From Betaproteobacteria bacterium (GTDB lineage: Bacteria; Pseudomonadota; Gammaproteobacteria; Burkholderiales; Burkholderiaceae_A): 64,000 bases of DNA. The stretch spans positions 1 to 64,000 of the forward strand of contig VGHK01000003.1 in the NCBI GenBank assembly GCA_016868305.1, written 5' to 3'. Below the pieces are notes generated by a model. That model searched no databases and was not told the origin of the DNA. It worked only from the letters and a program-made list of their open reading frames with translations. The translations under genes were made by a program, and so were the position numbers. Shown here piece by piece: positions 1 to 9,262 of this stretch (positions within the stretch are counted from its first letter, which is position 1; each line of letters starts with the position of its first letter).

Positions 1-54
1 TCGCAGCAGCTCTTTTTAATTAGGCTGGGTCAAAATATTTAGGAAAACCTAACC

Positions 55-630
55 ATGCTTAATCTGGTCCGCGCCATCGACTCTCTTAACAAGTCCATTG
101 GCCACTCGTTCGCCTGGTGTGTTCTGGTACTTACCGCCAGCACCTGCTTCGAAGTCTTTATGCGCTACGTGCTCAATTCGCCTACCGTCTGGGCCTTTGA
201 CATGAGCTACATGCTCTATGGCGCGCTTTTTATGATGTCTGGCGCCTATGCCCTATCGCGTGGCTCTCATGTGCGTGGTGACTTTATCTACCGCAAGTGG
301 AAGCCCACCACCCAGGCGCGGCTCGACCTGGTTCTCTACATCTTTTTCTTCTTCCCCGGTATTTTCGCCATGGTCTACACCGGGTCTCAGTATGGTTTTC
401 AGTCGGCCAGTATCCTGGAATCCAGTGTGAATAGCCCCGCCGGCGTTCCCGTCTGGCCGCTTAAGCTGGTGATCTTTGTGGCGGGCGTCACCCTGGCGCT
501 TGGCGGAATCGCCGAAGTGATGCGCTGCATTATTTGTATCCGTGAGGGCAAATGGCCTGGGCGGGAGGGTGATGTCGAAGAACTCGAGGTAGTTTTGCAG
601 CAGGAACATGGAAATAAGGAAGCCGCATGA
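55..630 (+). CDS. TRAP transporter small permease subunit (DctQ family)
   Basis: 191 aa, 4 predicted TM segments, followed by an overlapping DctM-like gene. Confidence 0.85.
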   Translation: MLNLVRAIDSLNKSIGHSFAWCVLVLTASTCFEVFMRYVLNSPTVWAFDMSYMLYGALFMMSGAYALSRGSHVRGDFIYRKWKPTTQARLDLVLYIFFFFPGIFAMVYTGSQYGFQSASILESSVNSPAGVPVWPLKLVIFVAGVTLALGGIAEVMRCIICIREGKWPGREGDVEELEVVLQQEHGNKEAA

Positions 631-2036
631 GTGATCCCGTTATCGCCCTGGTAATGCTGGGGCTCTTTATCCTCGTTATTTTTCTGGGCTTTCCTATTGC
701 CTTCACGCTGATGGCAATGGGCATAGGATTTGGCATGTACGCCTACTGGGATCCTGCCTCCGCCATTCTCGAAAATCGAATCTTTTATCTCTTTGTTCAG
801 AACACCTTTAGTGTTATGAATAACGACGTCTTGATCTCGATCCCGCTCTTTTTGTTCATGGGCTATATCATCGAACGGGCGAATATTCTGGATCGTTTGT
901 TCCTGAGTCTTCAGGTGGGTCTTCGGTTTTTGCCTGGTTCCATGGCGGTGGCAGCCCTAGTTACCTGCGCCCTGTTTGCTACCGCAACGGGAATTGTGGG
1001 TGCAGTGGTAACGCTTATGGGGCTTATTGCTTTGCCCGCCATGCTAAAGGCAGGTTACGACCAAAAGCTCTCCAGTGGCGTCATTACCGCGGGGGGTACC
1101 CTAGGCATCCTTATTCCCCCCTCTATTCTCTTAATTGTCTATGCGGCCACCGCAAGTGTCTCTGTTGTCAAGCTATACGCGGCCGCCTTGATTCCTGGTT
1201 TTCTGCTGGCTGGTCTTTATGTGGTCTATGTAATCACACGCGCAGTGATTAACCCATCGCTTTGCCCAAAGCCTAAAGATGTTGCCACCTATACAGTGCT
1301 CGAGAGCGCTTTAATGGTTCTCAAGGCCTTTGTGCCTTTGTTTGCGCTGATTATGGCGGTACTAGGAAGCATCTTGTTTGGTCTTGCAACGCCGTCAGAG
1401 GCGGCTGCCATGGGGGCACTTGGCGGCATTATTCTGGCAGTCGCCTATCGTGCCTTTAGCTGGACCCGTCTCCGTGAGTCGGTCTATCTCACGGCCCGAA
1501 CCACAGCAATGGTCTGCTTTTTGTTCGTGGGTGCAGCCACCTTCTCGTCGGTGTTCTCGTACCTGGGCGGCGAGCATATCGTTAAAGACGCCATTATGGC
1601 GCTTGACCTAACGCCTGTGCAGTTTCTGCTGCTTGCGCAGTTGATTATCTTTATTTTGGGATGGCCTCTTGAGTGGTCAGAGATCATTGTTATCTTTGTG
1701 CCGATATTCCTGCCGCTCCTGCCCATATTTGATGTCGATCCCATTCTGTTTGGAATCCTCATTGCCATCAACCTGCAGACGTCATTTTTAACGCCACCTA
1801 TGGCAATGTCGGCGTATTACCTCAAAGGGGTGGCCCCGCGAGACCTGCAACTATGGACCATCTTTAAGGGCTGTTTTCCGTTCGTGGGTTTGGTGATTCT
1901 TACCTTAGCGCTGACCTATGCCTATCCCAGCCTGGTCACCTATCTGCCTGATCAGTTCTTTGGGCAGGCCAAAGAGATTCCCTACGATCCCAACGATGAG
2001 TCGGTGGTGGACCCCAATATCTTCAAGAGCCTCTAA
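627..2036 (+). CDS. TRAP transporter large permease subunit (DctM family)
   Basis: 469 aa, many TM segments, 'GGTLGILIPPSILLIVYA' type motif; 4-nt overlap with the upstream small subunit. Confidence 0.9.
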   Translation: MSDPVIALVMLGLFILVIFLGFPIAFTLMAMGIGFGMYAYWDPASAILENRIFYLFVQNTFSVMNNDVLISIPLFLFMGYIIERANILDRLFLSLQVGLRFLPGSMAVAALVTCALFATATGIVGAVVTLMGLIALPAMLKAGYDQKLSSGVITAGGTLGILIPPSILLIVYAATASVSVVKLYAAALIPGFLLAGLYVVYVITRAVINPSLCPKPKDVATYTVLESALMVLKAFVPLFALIMAVLGSILFGLATPSEAAAMGALGGIILAVAYRAFSWTRLRESVYLTARTTAMVCFLFVGAATFSSVFSYLGGEHIVKDAIMALDLTPVQFLLLAQLIIFILGWPLEWSEIIVIFVPIFLPLLPIFDVDPILFGILIAINLQTSFLTPPMAMSAYYLKGVAPRDLQLWTIFKGCFPFVGLVILTLALTYAYPSLVTYLPDQFFGQAKEIPYDPNDESVVDPNIFKSL

Positions 2037-3385
2037 TGTCAGGCGTTAAGCCGACGACCGAGTTTCTGGTCGAAGACTGGAGATCTGCCTTCGTTTCGGG
2101 TCGTCTTGATATTCGATCTACGCTGGGCGCGCATGGTGCCTTTGTTGAAATGGCGGATCACGAGGTGGCGGCCTTTGTTGCCCTGGGTGAGGCAGAGCGT
2201 AATGCTCAGATTGACACCCTGGAGCAGGTCAAGCAGTCCGGCCAACAGCCAGGGGCCCTTTATGGGGTTTCTGTTGGCCTCAAAGATATTGTCGATACCG
2301 AAGACTTTCCTACTTCCTACGGCAGCCCGATCTACGAAGGCCGTTATGCCATTGCTGACGCCACCGTTGCCCGACGGATTCGGCGTGCTGGTGGTCTGAT
2401 TCTTGGAAAGACAGCCACCACTGAGTTCGCGACCTTTCACCCTGCAAAGACCCGCAACCCCCACAACCCACGGCATACGCCAGGTGGGTCCTCCAGCGGA
2501 TCTGCCGCGGCCGTTGCAGCCGGATTTGTACCCGTGTCCATAGGTACACAGACCAATGGTTCGGTCATTCGGCCGGCGTCATTTTGTGGGGTCTATGGGT
2601 TTAAGCCGAGTTTCGGGCTGATTCCGCGTACAGGTATCTTTGAGACGTCGCCTTCTCTAGACCAGGTGGGTTTTTTTGGTAGAAGCCTTGAAGATATGGC
2701 TGCACTGGCCCAGGTTGTGTCGGGCGATGACGGTCGCGACCCCGCAACAAAGGGGCGGTCTCCGCACCGCTTCTTCGATATCTGCAGTGAAGACTTTCCG
2801 ATTCCTCCTCGGTTCTGCTTTGTGCATACCCCCTGGTGGGACCAGGTGGCGCCCGATGCCCGTGAGGCCTATGAGGCATTTCTAGAGCTCATGGGGTCTG
2901 ATATCGACAAGCTTGTTCTTCCTGATGTGGTGAACAAGGCGGTCGACTGGCACTCGGTTGTCTACGAGGCTGAGCTTGCTGCGTCTCTGACCAGAGAATG
3001 GAGCCACCATAGGCAGCAGCTAAGTTCTGGGCTGCAGGCCCGGCTTGAAAAAGCCCAGGGCATTAAGGCAGTAGACTATCTCATGGCCCAGTCTCGAATA
3101 GACCACGTGACAGATGCATTTGGTGAGTTTTTCGACATCTACGATGCCATCCTCTGTCCCGCAGCGCTCGGCACCGCCCCCGAGGGGCTCTCGTCAACCG
3201 GTAACCCGATTATGCAAACGGTGTGGACCTTTGGCGGTCTGCCCTGTGTAAGCCTCCCCTTTCTAAGCGGGGAAAACGGCCTTCCGCTTGGGGTGCAGGC
3301 GGTCGGCCCTTACCTACAAGACGGGCGGTTACTGCGCGCCTTGCGTTGGCTTGTGCGTACCTTTGACCAAAGGAGTAGCGAATGA
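2036..3385 (+). CDS. Amidase (amidase signature family)
   Basis: 449 aa, amidase signature 'GGSSSGSAAAVAAGFVPVSIGTQTNGSVIRPASFCGVYGFKPSFG'. Confidence 0.92.
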   Translation: MSGVKPTTEFLVEDWRSAFVSGRLDIRSTLGAHGAFVEMADHEVAAFVALGEAERNAQIDTLEQVKQSGQQPGALYGVSVGLKDIVDTEDFPTSYGSPIYEGRYAIADATVARRIRRAGGLILGKTATTEFATFHPAKTRNPHNPRHTPGGSSSGSAAAVAAGFVPVSIGTQTNGSVIRPASFCGVYGFKPSFGLIPRTGIFETSPSLDQVGFFGRSLEDMAALAQVVSGDDGRDPATKGRSPHRFFDICSEDFPIPPRFCFVHTPWWDQVAPDAREAYEAFLELMGSDIDKLVLPDVVNKAVDWHSVVYEAELAASLTREWSHHRQQLSSGLQARLEKAQGIKAVDYLMAQSRIDHVTDAFGEFFDIYDAILCPAALGTAPEGLSSTGNPIMQTVWTFGGLPCVSLPFLSGENGLPLGVQAVGPYLQDGRLLRALRWLVRTFDQRSSE

Positions 3386-3588
3386 CATCTACTAAAAATA
3401 CCGATAGCGAATCCGGGCGTACCTTAGAAACTAAGAAAACCAAGCTGGGGGGGTTTATTGGCCTAGCCCTTCTTTTGGCTTTTTTTACGCCTTATGTCGT
3501 CAAGCTTCCCCAGATCGATATCACACTTATTTTGATTGGTGGCATGGTGCTCGCCATCGTGGACTTCATCACGGAGCACAAAGACTAA
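3382..3588 (+). CDS. Small two-TM membrane protein, unknown function
   Basis: 68 aa, start overlaps the amidase stop (ATGA), two hydrophobic segments. Confidence 0.65.
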   Translation: MTSTKNTDSESGRTLETKKTKLGGFIGLALLLAFFTPYVVKLPQIDITLILIGGMVLAIVDFITEHKD

Positions 3589-3606
3589 GGCAGAGACTAA
3601 GGTTTA

Positions 3607-5010
3607 TTAAGGCTGGGTACCGCCCTCGGTGGCCGTGTTTTGGCCACTGCGGGTTCGCAAACCCTTAAGAATAAGAAGCGCAGCAACGCCCACAGCCATC
3701 ACCCACAGTGAAATATGCACTGCCTCTTTGCTTGCCGCGTAGCTAATACTTGAGTAGGCAAGGTAGCCGCAGGCCAGGCAGAACAAGATTGGAGTGATGG
3801 GGTAGAGCGGAACCCGAAAGATATCGGCTGCGGTGGTGTTGCCCGATGCGTCGCGCCAGCGTGCAATGAAAAGCGAAATGCCTACGAGAAATAAGAAGCT
3901 CCAGAACACCGGAGCCGTGAACTCCACCATGGCCTCAAAGCCATCGGCCTGAAAGGCACCAAAGACAATTAAGGCCAGGGCAATGGCGGCCTGCACGAGA
4001 TGCGCCGTGACCGGTGTTCCCCGGTCCGCCTGCCACTGGCCCAGACCCCTTAGGGAGACCCAGTCTTTACCCAGGGCATGGTTGGTGCGCGCCCCCACGA
4101 TCATGGTGGAGTTGATGCTGGTGAGGGCTGCAATTGCCACCAAAAGACCCAGCGCCTTTTCAGCCCAGGGGCCTAAAAAGATGCCTAGAACATCGGCCCC
4201 AGCAGCCTTACTGGCGGCCAGACCTGAAAGACCAAGACCGAAGAGAAGCGCGATATTTACCAGCAGATAAATACCGGTAATGACGGCCAGGCTGATGACT
4301 AGAACGCGCACGATCGCCCGGGGCCCTCCCTTTACCTCTGAGGAAATATAGGCCGCCTCATTCCATCCCCCGAAGGTGAGAAGTACAAAGACCATCGCGA
4401 GACCCAGGAGTCCCATGGGCGGTGTTGTGGCAAAGGCAGCGGTGGGAATGGTCTCGGGACGGGCCGCGGAAAACCCTGCCACGACGATAGCGGCGAGGCC
4501 GGTGAGCAGCAGGATAACAAGAACCGTTTGGATACGGCTGGACGCATGCAGGCCCACCAGGTTGGTCGTTGTGAGTACTGACACAATGCCAAAGGCCCAG
4601 AGTGCTGAGGAGTACTCCCCGAGGCTAAATACCCTGGTCATGTAGTCGCCAAACACAAAGGCTAAAAGGGCGATTGAACCGGTATTAATGACCATGGCCT
4701 TTGCCCAGGCGTAGAGAAAGGAAACATCCTTTCCAAAGGCGCGAGTAAGAAAGTGATAGTCGCCTCCGGTATGCGGATACCGGGTGCAGAGTTCTGCATA
4801 GACCAAGGCACCTGCAAGTGAGATTACGGCCCCAGCCACCCATACCGTTACCAGCCAGCCTGCATCTTGGGTGATTCCAGCCACCATGCTTGGGGTCTTA
4901 AAGATACCGGCCCCGACCACGATCCCCACCACAATGGAAATCGCAGCCAGGGCCTTGAGTACCTTTTGCGGCTCAGATGTCTGACTTGAGGTGTTGGAAG
5001 GGGTGGACAT
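3607..5010 (-). CDS. APC superfamily amino acid permease
   Basis: 467 aa, about 12 TM, 'GIVVGAGIFKTPSMVA' APC N-terminal motif. Confidence 0.9.
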   Translation of the reverse strand: MSTPSNTSSQTSEPQKVLKALAAISIVVGIVVGAGIFKTPSMVAGITQDAGWLVTVWVAGAVISLAGALVYAELCTRYPHTGGDYHFLTRAFGKDVSFLYAWAKAMVINTGSIALLAFVFGDYMTRVFSLGEYSSALWAFGIVSVLTTTNLVGLHASSRIQTVLVILLLTGLAAIVVAGFSAARPETIPTAAFATTPPMGLLGLAMVFVLLTFGGWNEAAYISSEVKGGPRAIVRVLVISLAVITGIYLLVNIALLFGLGLSGLAASKAAGADVLGIFLGPWAEKALGLLVAIAALTSINSTMIVGARTNHALGKDWVSLRGLGQWQADRGTPVTAHLVQAAIALALIVFGAFQADGFEAMVEFTAPVFWSFLFLVGISLFIARWRDASGNTTAADIFRVPLYPITPILFCLACGYLAYSSISYAASKEAVHISLWVMAVGVAALLILKGLRTRSGQNTATEGGTQP

Positions 5011-5123
5011 GGTCGGCGGGCCTTTTTTATGGGAGTTGAATGACGGGGTAACACATTCGTGCGAAAGTTTTGGACTGACGGGAGTAGAGCATTACCACAA
5101 CGGGGTCTTAAAAAAGCAGACAG

Positions 5124-5987
5124 TTAACGCTGTCCGGAGAACTCCACAGCGGGGGCTGTGGTGATCAACTGGCCCGTAAGCTGCCGTCCACTGACGGTGG
5201 CAGTAACAGACACTTTGGATTTCTTGTCCGCTGTAGGATACTCGAACCGCATTTCTGCGCCATGCATACGGGCGGACTCTATGGGAATGGTCTGGCCGTT
5301 GATGGTAATGGTGCCCTGGAGCATTTGGTATTTTTGGGTGACCTTGAGCTGGGCTGGCTTGGTCTGCCCAGGAATCTTCAGGGACCAGTCGCCCGCGACC
5401 TGGGCCGGTACCACCCAGTAGAAGCCTCGTGCCACTGAGGTTTGAATGTTTTGGTCAGCCTCCCAGTCTCCCATGTCGAAGGAATGCGAGGCCACCCTGG
5501 TGCCCGGTTTCATTTTCAGGATGATGGGCCGCAGTCGAAGATTGAGGTCGGGCAGCAGGTAGAGCGTTACCACGTTTGCCTTGGAGAAATCTTCTACGAA
5601 GATATCCCCACGAATGATCTTGACCTTGCCGCCCACACCAGCGCGCTCGGCATTACGCTGGGCGAGGGAAGCCATGTCGGGGTTGAACTCAATGCCCACA
5701 GCCTGGGCACCGAACTGGCGGGCTGCAGCAATAGCGATCTTGCCATCGCCTGCGCCGAGGTCGTAGACGAGATCGTCTGAGGTAACACCGGCGGTCATGA
5801 GCATTCGATTGACCATTTCATCGGGGGTGGGCACCCAGATGACGTCTTTACCTTCCTGCCCGACTGATGGCCGGTATTTATCATCACCGAGTTGCTGCTG
5901 CGCAGACACACAGCCATTGGCAAGAACCAGGGCGGAGAGAAGTACACCACTACATAAGCTTCTAAGGGAGAGGCTGAACATGAACAA
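5124..5987 (-). CDS. Exported SAM-dependent methyltransferase-like protein
   Basis: 287 aa, signal/lipoprotein-like N-terminus, 'DLVYDLGAGDGKIAIAAARQFGAQAVGIE' motif I. Confidence 0.8.
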   Translation of the reverse strand: MFMFSLSLRSLCSGVLLSALVLANGCVSAQQQLGDDKYRPSVGQEGKDVIWVPTPDEMVNRMLMTAGVTSDDLVYDLGAGDGKIAIAAARQFGAQAVGIEFNPDMASLAQRNAERAGVGGKVKIIRGDIFVEDFSKANVVTLYLLPDLNLRLRPIILKMKPGTRVASHSFDMGDWEADQNIQTSVARGFYWVVPAQVAGDWSLKIPGQTKPAQLKVTQKYQMLQGTITINGQTIPIESARMHGAEMRFEYPTADKKSKVSVTATVSGRQLTGQLITTAPAVEFSGQR

Positions 5988-6049
5988 TTCCTTTGTGGGG
6001 GGATAATGAACAGAAGGCTAAGCGTACCGCAATCGCGAAGGGAGGAGGA

Positions 6050-7009
6050 TTGGACGCTATTTTCCTGGTCACGGCACCTTTTTTCGGACTGGTGTTAATG
6101 GGCTATATTGCCGCAAGGGCAGGAATGGTGCCACTGTCGGCGATCCCAGGGCTTAACGGCTTTGTGCTGTATTTTGCCCTTCCTTGCATGCTTTTTGAGT
6201 TTGGGTCAAAAACTCCATTTGAGAAATTAGTAGATCCCCGAGTAGCCTTGGTCTATCTGGCCACGGGCCTCATTCTGGTGGGGCTGGCCGTAGCCTGGGC
6301 GCGTCGTAGGGGGCTTTCCTTGAAGGACGGGGCCTTTGGGGCGATCACGGCCGCCTTTCCAAATGCCGGATTTATTGGGGTGCCGCTTTTGGTCACGCTC
6401 ATGGGTGCCGAGGCGGCCGGGCCCTTAATACTAATGATTATCATTGACATGGTGTTTATCTCGTCTGGCTGTCTAGCTCTGGCTGAGTCGGACCATAAGG
6501 GCGGCGCCTGGACGACGTTGGTCTCTTCTTTTAAGGCGATTGTGCGAAACCCCATGCCGATTGCCATTGTTGTGGGAGCGGCTTCCTCTTGGCTCGGAAT
6601 CACTCTATATGGGCCGGTAGAGAAACTAGTGGGGCTCTTAAGCAATGCCGCCTCGCCCGTGGCACTTTTTACCATTGGGGCTGTGCTTTGGCGTTCCGCG
6701 GTCTATGCCCAGCGGGCCGATTTTCAGCATCAGCCCTACCTGGATGTTGTGGTTTTAAAGTTATTGGTACATCCCCTACTAATCTGGGTGCTTGGCATGG
6801 CACTGATCTCCCTAGCCTATGGTCCTGATCCGAAGACCTTGGCAGTCATGGTCTTGTGTGCGGCGCTGCCTTCTGCGAGCAATGTCTCTTTGCTTGCAGA
6901 GCGCTTCGGTGCGGACAATAGCCGGATCGCCCGTATTATCCTGGTGACTACCGTGGTGTCCTTTTTCAGCTTCTCGGTGGTCGCCTGGCTCATGGGCGTG
7001 GAGGCATAA
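6050..7009 (+). CDS. AEC family (auxin efflux carrier-like) transporter
   Basis: about 10 TM; likely TTG start at 6050 behind a GGAGG Shine-Dalgarno; the ORF track opens at 5993. Confidence 0.85.
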   Translation: MDAIFLVTAPFFGLVLMGYIAARAGMVPLSAIPGLNGFVLYFALPCMLFEFGSKTPFEKLVDPRVALVYLATGLILVGLAVAWARRRGLSLKDGAFGAITAAFPNAGFIGVPLLVTLMGAEAAGPLILMIIIDMVFISSGCLALAESDHKGGAWTTLVSSFKAIVRNPMPIAIVVGAASSWLGITLYGPVEKLVGLLSNAASPVALFTIGAVLWRSAVYAQRADFQHQPYLDVVVLKLLVHPLLIWVLGMALISLAYGPDPKTLAVMVLCAALPSASNVSLLAERFGADNSRIARIILVTTVVSFFSFSVVAWLMGVEA

Positions 7010-7248
7010 AAAAGAGAGGAACAGTGTGAATAGCCAGAGACGTCATTGGATTGGAAGGGGCCCTGGTGCTTGAGGACCCCAGGGTAAAGTCTCGCGCGGC
7101 GCGCACTGCTGGCTTTGATAGCAACATTGGGAAATACACGAGCCTGGCCTTCTTGGAGGCCGAAAAGCTTGCCTTTTAGGGGCTTTTTCGCACTACCTGC
7201 GGCAGGCTGGATCGTTCACGATGATTTGCAGCTCTGGGCATTCATGGT

Positions 7249-7262
7249 TTGATCTTCATCAA
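7249..7262. promoter_or_regulatory. FNR/Anr-type binding site (TTGATCTTCATCAA)
   Basis: Perfect match to TTGAT-N4-ATCAA, about 128 bp upstream of the hemN remnant start. Confidence 0.7.
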
Positions 7263-7383
7263 AGCAGGTAAGGGGACGTGACGGCACACTGAAAGTGTGG
7301 AAACCCCGTCTATACCTCCTACAACTCTTCGATCTCCTCTATCTCTTCTATCTGCCGCTTGATGGCGAAAGGGAGTACTAAAC

Positions 7384-8162
7384 GTGACCCATCTCATTTC
7401 AAGTGACCTCCTTCGCCAGTTTGATGTGCCTGGGCCAAGGTACACCTCTTACCCGACTGCAGACCGGTTTGTCGAAGCATTTACACAAGAGAATTATATC
7501 CAGGCTCTGACACAGCGAAGAGGGTCTGGCCAGTCCTTCCCCCTGTCTTTGTATTTACATATTCCTTTTTGCGAGTCGGTGTGTTACTACTGCGCCTGCA
7601 ATAAAGTGGTAACTCGCCAGCACGGGCGGGCTATGTCTACGTAGGCATGGACCACTTTGCCCTGCCCGACGATGCCCTAGCGGTTGCGAAAAGACAGGGA
7701 AGGCTGCATCGCAACTTTCAGGGCTACAGCACCCAGCCGGACTGCGACCTTATTGCTCTGGGCTTATCGGCTATCGGACGCATGGCAGGCAGCTACAGCC
7801 AGAACGCCAAAACAATCGAGGAATACAAAGATGCGCTAGACCAAGGCCGCCTGCCGATCGTGCGTGGCATGGCCATGTCTCGGGACGACCTGATTCGCAA
7901 GGCGGTAATCATGTCTGTCATGTGCCAAGGCGAGATTGACTTTCAGGCCTTCGAGACGAGCTATCTCATCGACTTAAAGAGCTACTTTGCTGCTGAGCTG
8001 GAGTCTCTGGAGGACCTTGCAGACCATGGGCTTGTAGTCATAGAGCCTGCAGGAATCCAAGTGACCGAATTAGGCTGGTTCTTGGTGCGGGCTATTGGTA
8101 TGGTCTTTGACAAATATCTGCAGGCCGATCGCGACCGCGCGCGTTTCTCGAAGATTATTTGA
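7384..8162 (+). pseudogene. hemN: hemN (oxygen-independent coproporphyrinogen III oxidase) with a large internal deletion and frameshift
   Basis: 7384-7644 encodes the HemN N-terminus including CESVCYYCAC; 7629-8162, in another frame, encodes the C-terminus 'GYVYVGMDHFALPDDALAVAKRQGRLHRNFQGYSTQ...'; the central roughly 200 residues are missing. Confidence 0.9.
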
Positions 8163-8748
8163 GGCTGTCTCTGTTCCGAGTTGTATTCGATTCGGCTTTT
8201 CTGTCTTTTGCCAGTCGTTGTTGTTTTCTGCTGACTCGTACGGCGATCACAATCCGCCACAGGGCAATGGTGAGAAAGTAGGAGATTACTGCTCCCACCA
8301 CGGCGAAGATAGACAGACCCAGAAACATGGGCTTAGCGACATCGCCCACCGCATGCCAGCTAAATAATGAGGCGGGTTCGGTCGGGAGCACGGTGCCTTC
8401 CATGGCCGCTATCGAGGCGGGGTCAGGAGGCTGCCCGAGGATCAGGGTTCCCAGTTGATAGGCCAGAATAAAGATCGGCGCATAGGTAAATGGGTTTGAT
8501 ATCAGCGTGCTAAAGATTGCAACAGGAATATTGGCGCGAAACAAAATGGCACAGACCACAGCGCCGACGCTCTGCAGAACCGGAATAAGAAAACCCCAGA
8601 ACACCCCGATAGCAACGCTTTTGGGTACGGTTCGGCGGTTGAACTGCCAGAGCCAGGGACGATGTAGCAAAGGGCCAAGCCAGCGCAGCAGGCGGCTGGA
8701 GTGAATGGTTTCGGGTGCGGGCAGCCACTTGCTCACAAACTTCTTCAT
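8155..8748 (-). CDS. DUF2062 domain-containing membrane protein
   Basis: 197 aa, 'RNSVAIGVFWGFL...NPFTYAPIF'-like pattern (here 'RRTVPKSVAIGVFWGFLIPVLQ', 'SNPFTYAPIFILAYQLG'). Confidence 0.8.
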   Translation of the reverse strand: MKKFVSKWLPAPETIHSSRLLRWLGPLLHRPWLWQFNRRTVPKSVAIGVFWGFLIPVLQSVGAVVCAILFRANIPVAIFSTLISNPFTYAPIFILAYQLGTLILGQPPDPASIAAMEGTVLPTEPASLFSWHAVGDVAKPMFLGLSIFAVVGAVISYFLTIALWRIVIAVRVSRKQQRLAKDRKAESNTTRNRDSLK

Positions 8749-8790
8749 CGTGGCCGGGATTTTGTCAGGAAATGTGACGTTGTGGGGTCT

Positions 8791-9246
8791 TCATGGCGAA
8801 GTTTTTTCGCAGGCCCAGAGCAGGGTAACCCCGCCATCGGAGGGCATTATTTTAGACATATTGCGGCAGGTATCTGCAAGGCAGAGACTGAAGTCTTCGG
8901 TAAAAAACGACCGCGACAGTCGTAATGTGGGCAGAGCCACCTGCGCAGGTTGGTACTGGAACCAGCCATCGATTAACTGGCTGTCGGGCCCGGGTTCCAT
9001 ACCGGCCCCAGATCCCTTTACGCGCGCCCGCACAGGCACCAGCAGGATACCGGAATCTTCCCCTTGACCCGCCCGAACCTGAGCATCACGGGCCACCCGG
9101 TAGTCTTCTTCCCAGCGCTGCTTCTCAATGGAATGGGTCCAGGCGAGCGTAAAGGATTCTGTGGGAATGAATACGGTTGTCGCTGGGCTCATGGCAGCCT
9201 CCAGGGCAAGGCAGATACCCAGTATGCTGCTGCCTACGGTCGCCAC
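8791..9246 (-). CDS. DUF1850 domain-containing protein associated with TAXI-TRAP
   Basis: 'FTLAWTHSIEKQRWEEDYRV' motif; sits directly downstream of a fused TRAP permease. Confidence 0.8.
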   Translation of the reverse strand: MATVGSSILGICLALEAAMSPATTVFIPTESFTLAWTHSIEKQRWEEDYRVARDAQVRAGQGEDSGILLVPVRARVKGSGAGMEPGPDSQLIDGWFQYQPAQVALPTLRLSRSFFTEDFSLCLADTCRNMSKIMPSDGGVTLLWACEKTSP

Positions 9247-9262
9247 TCCCCGTGAACCCTGC

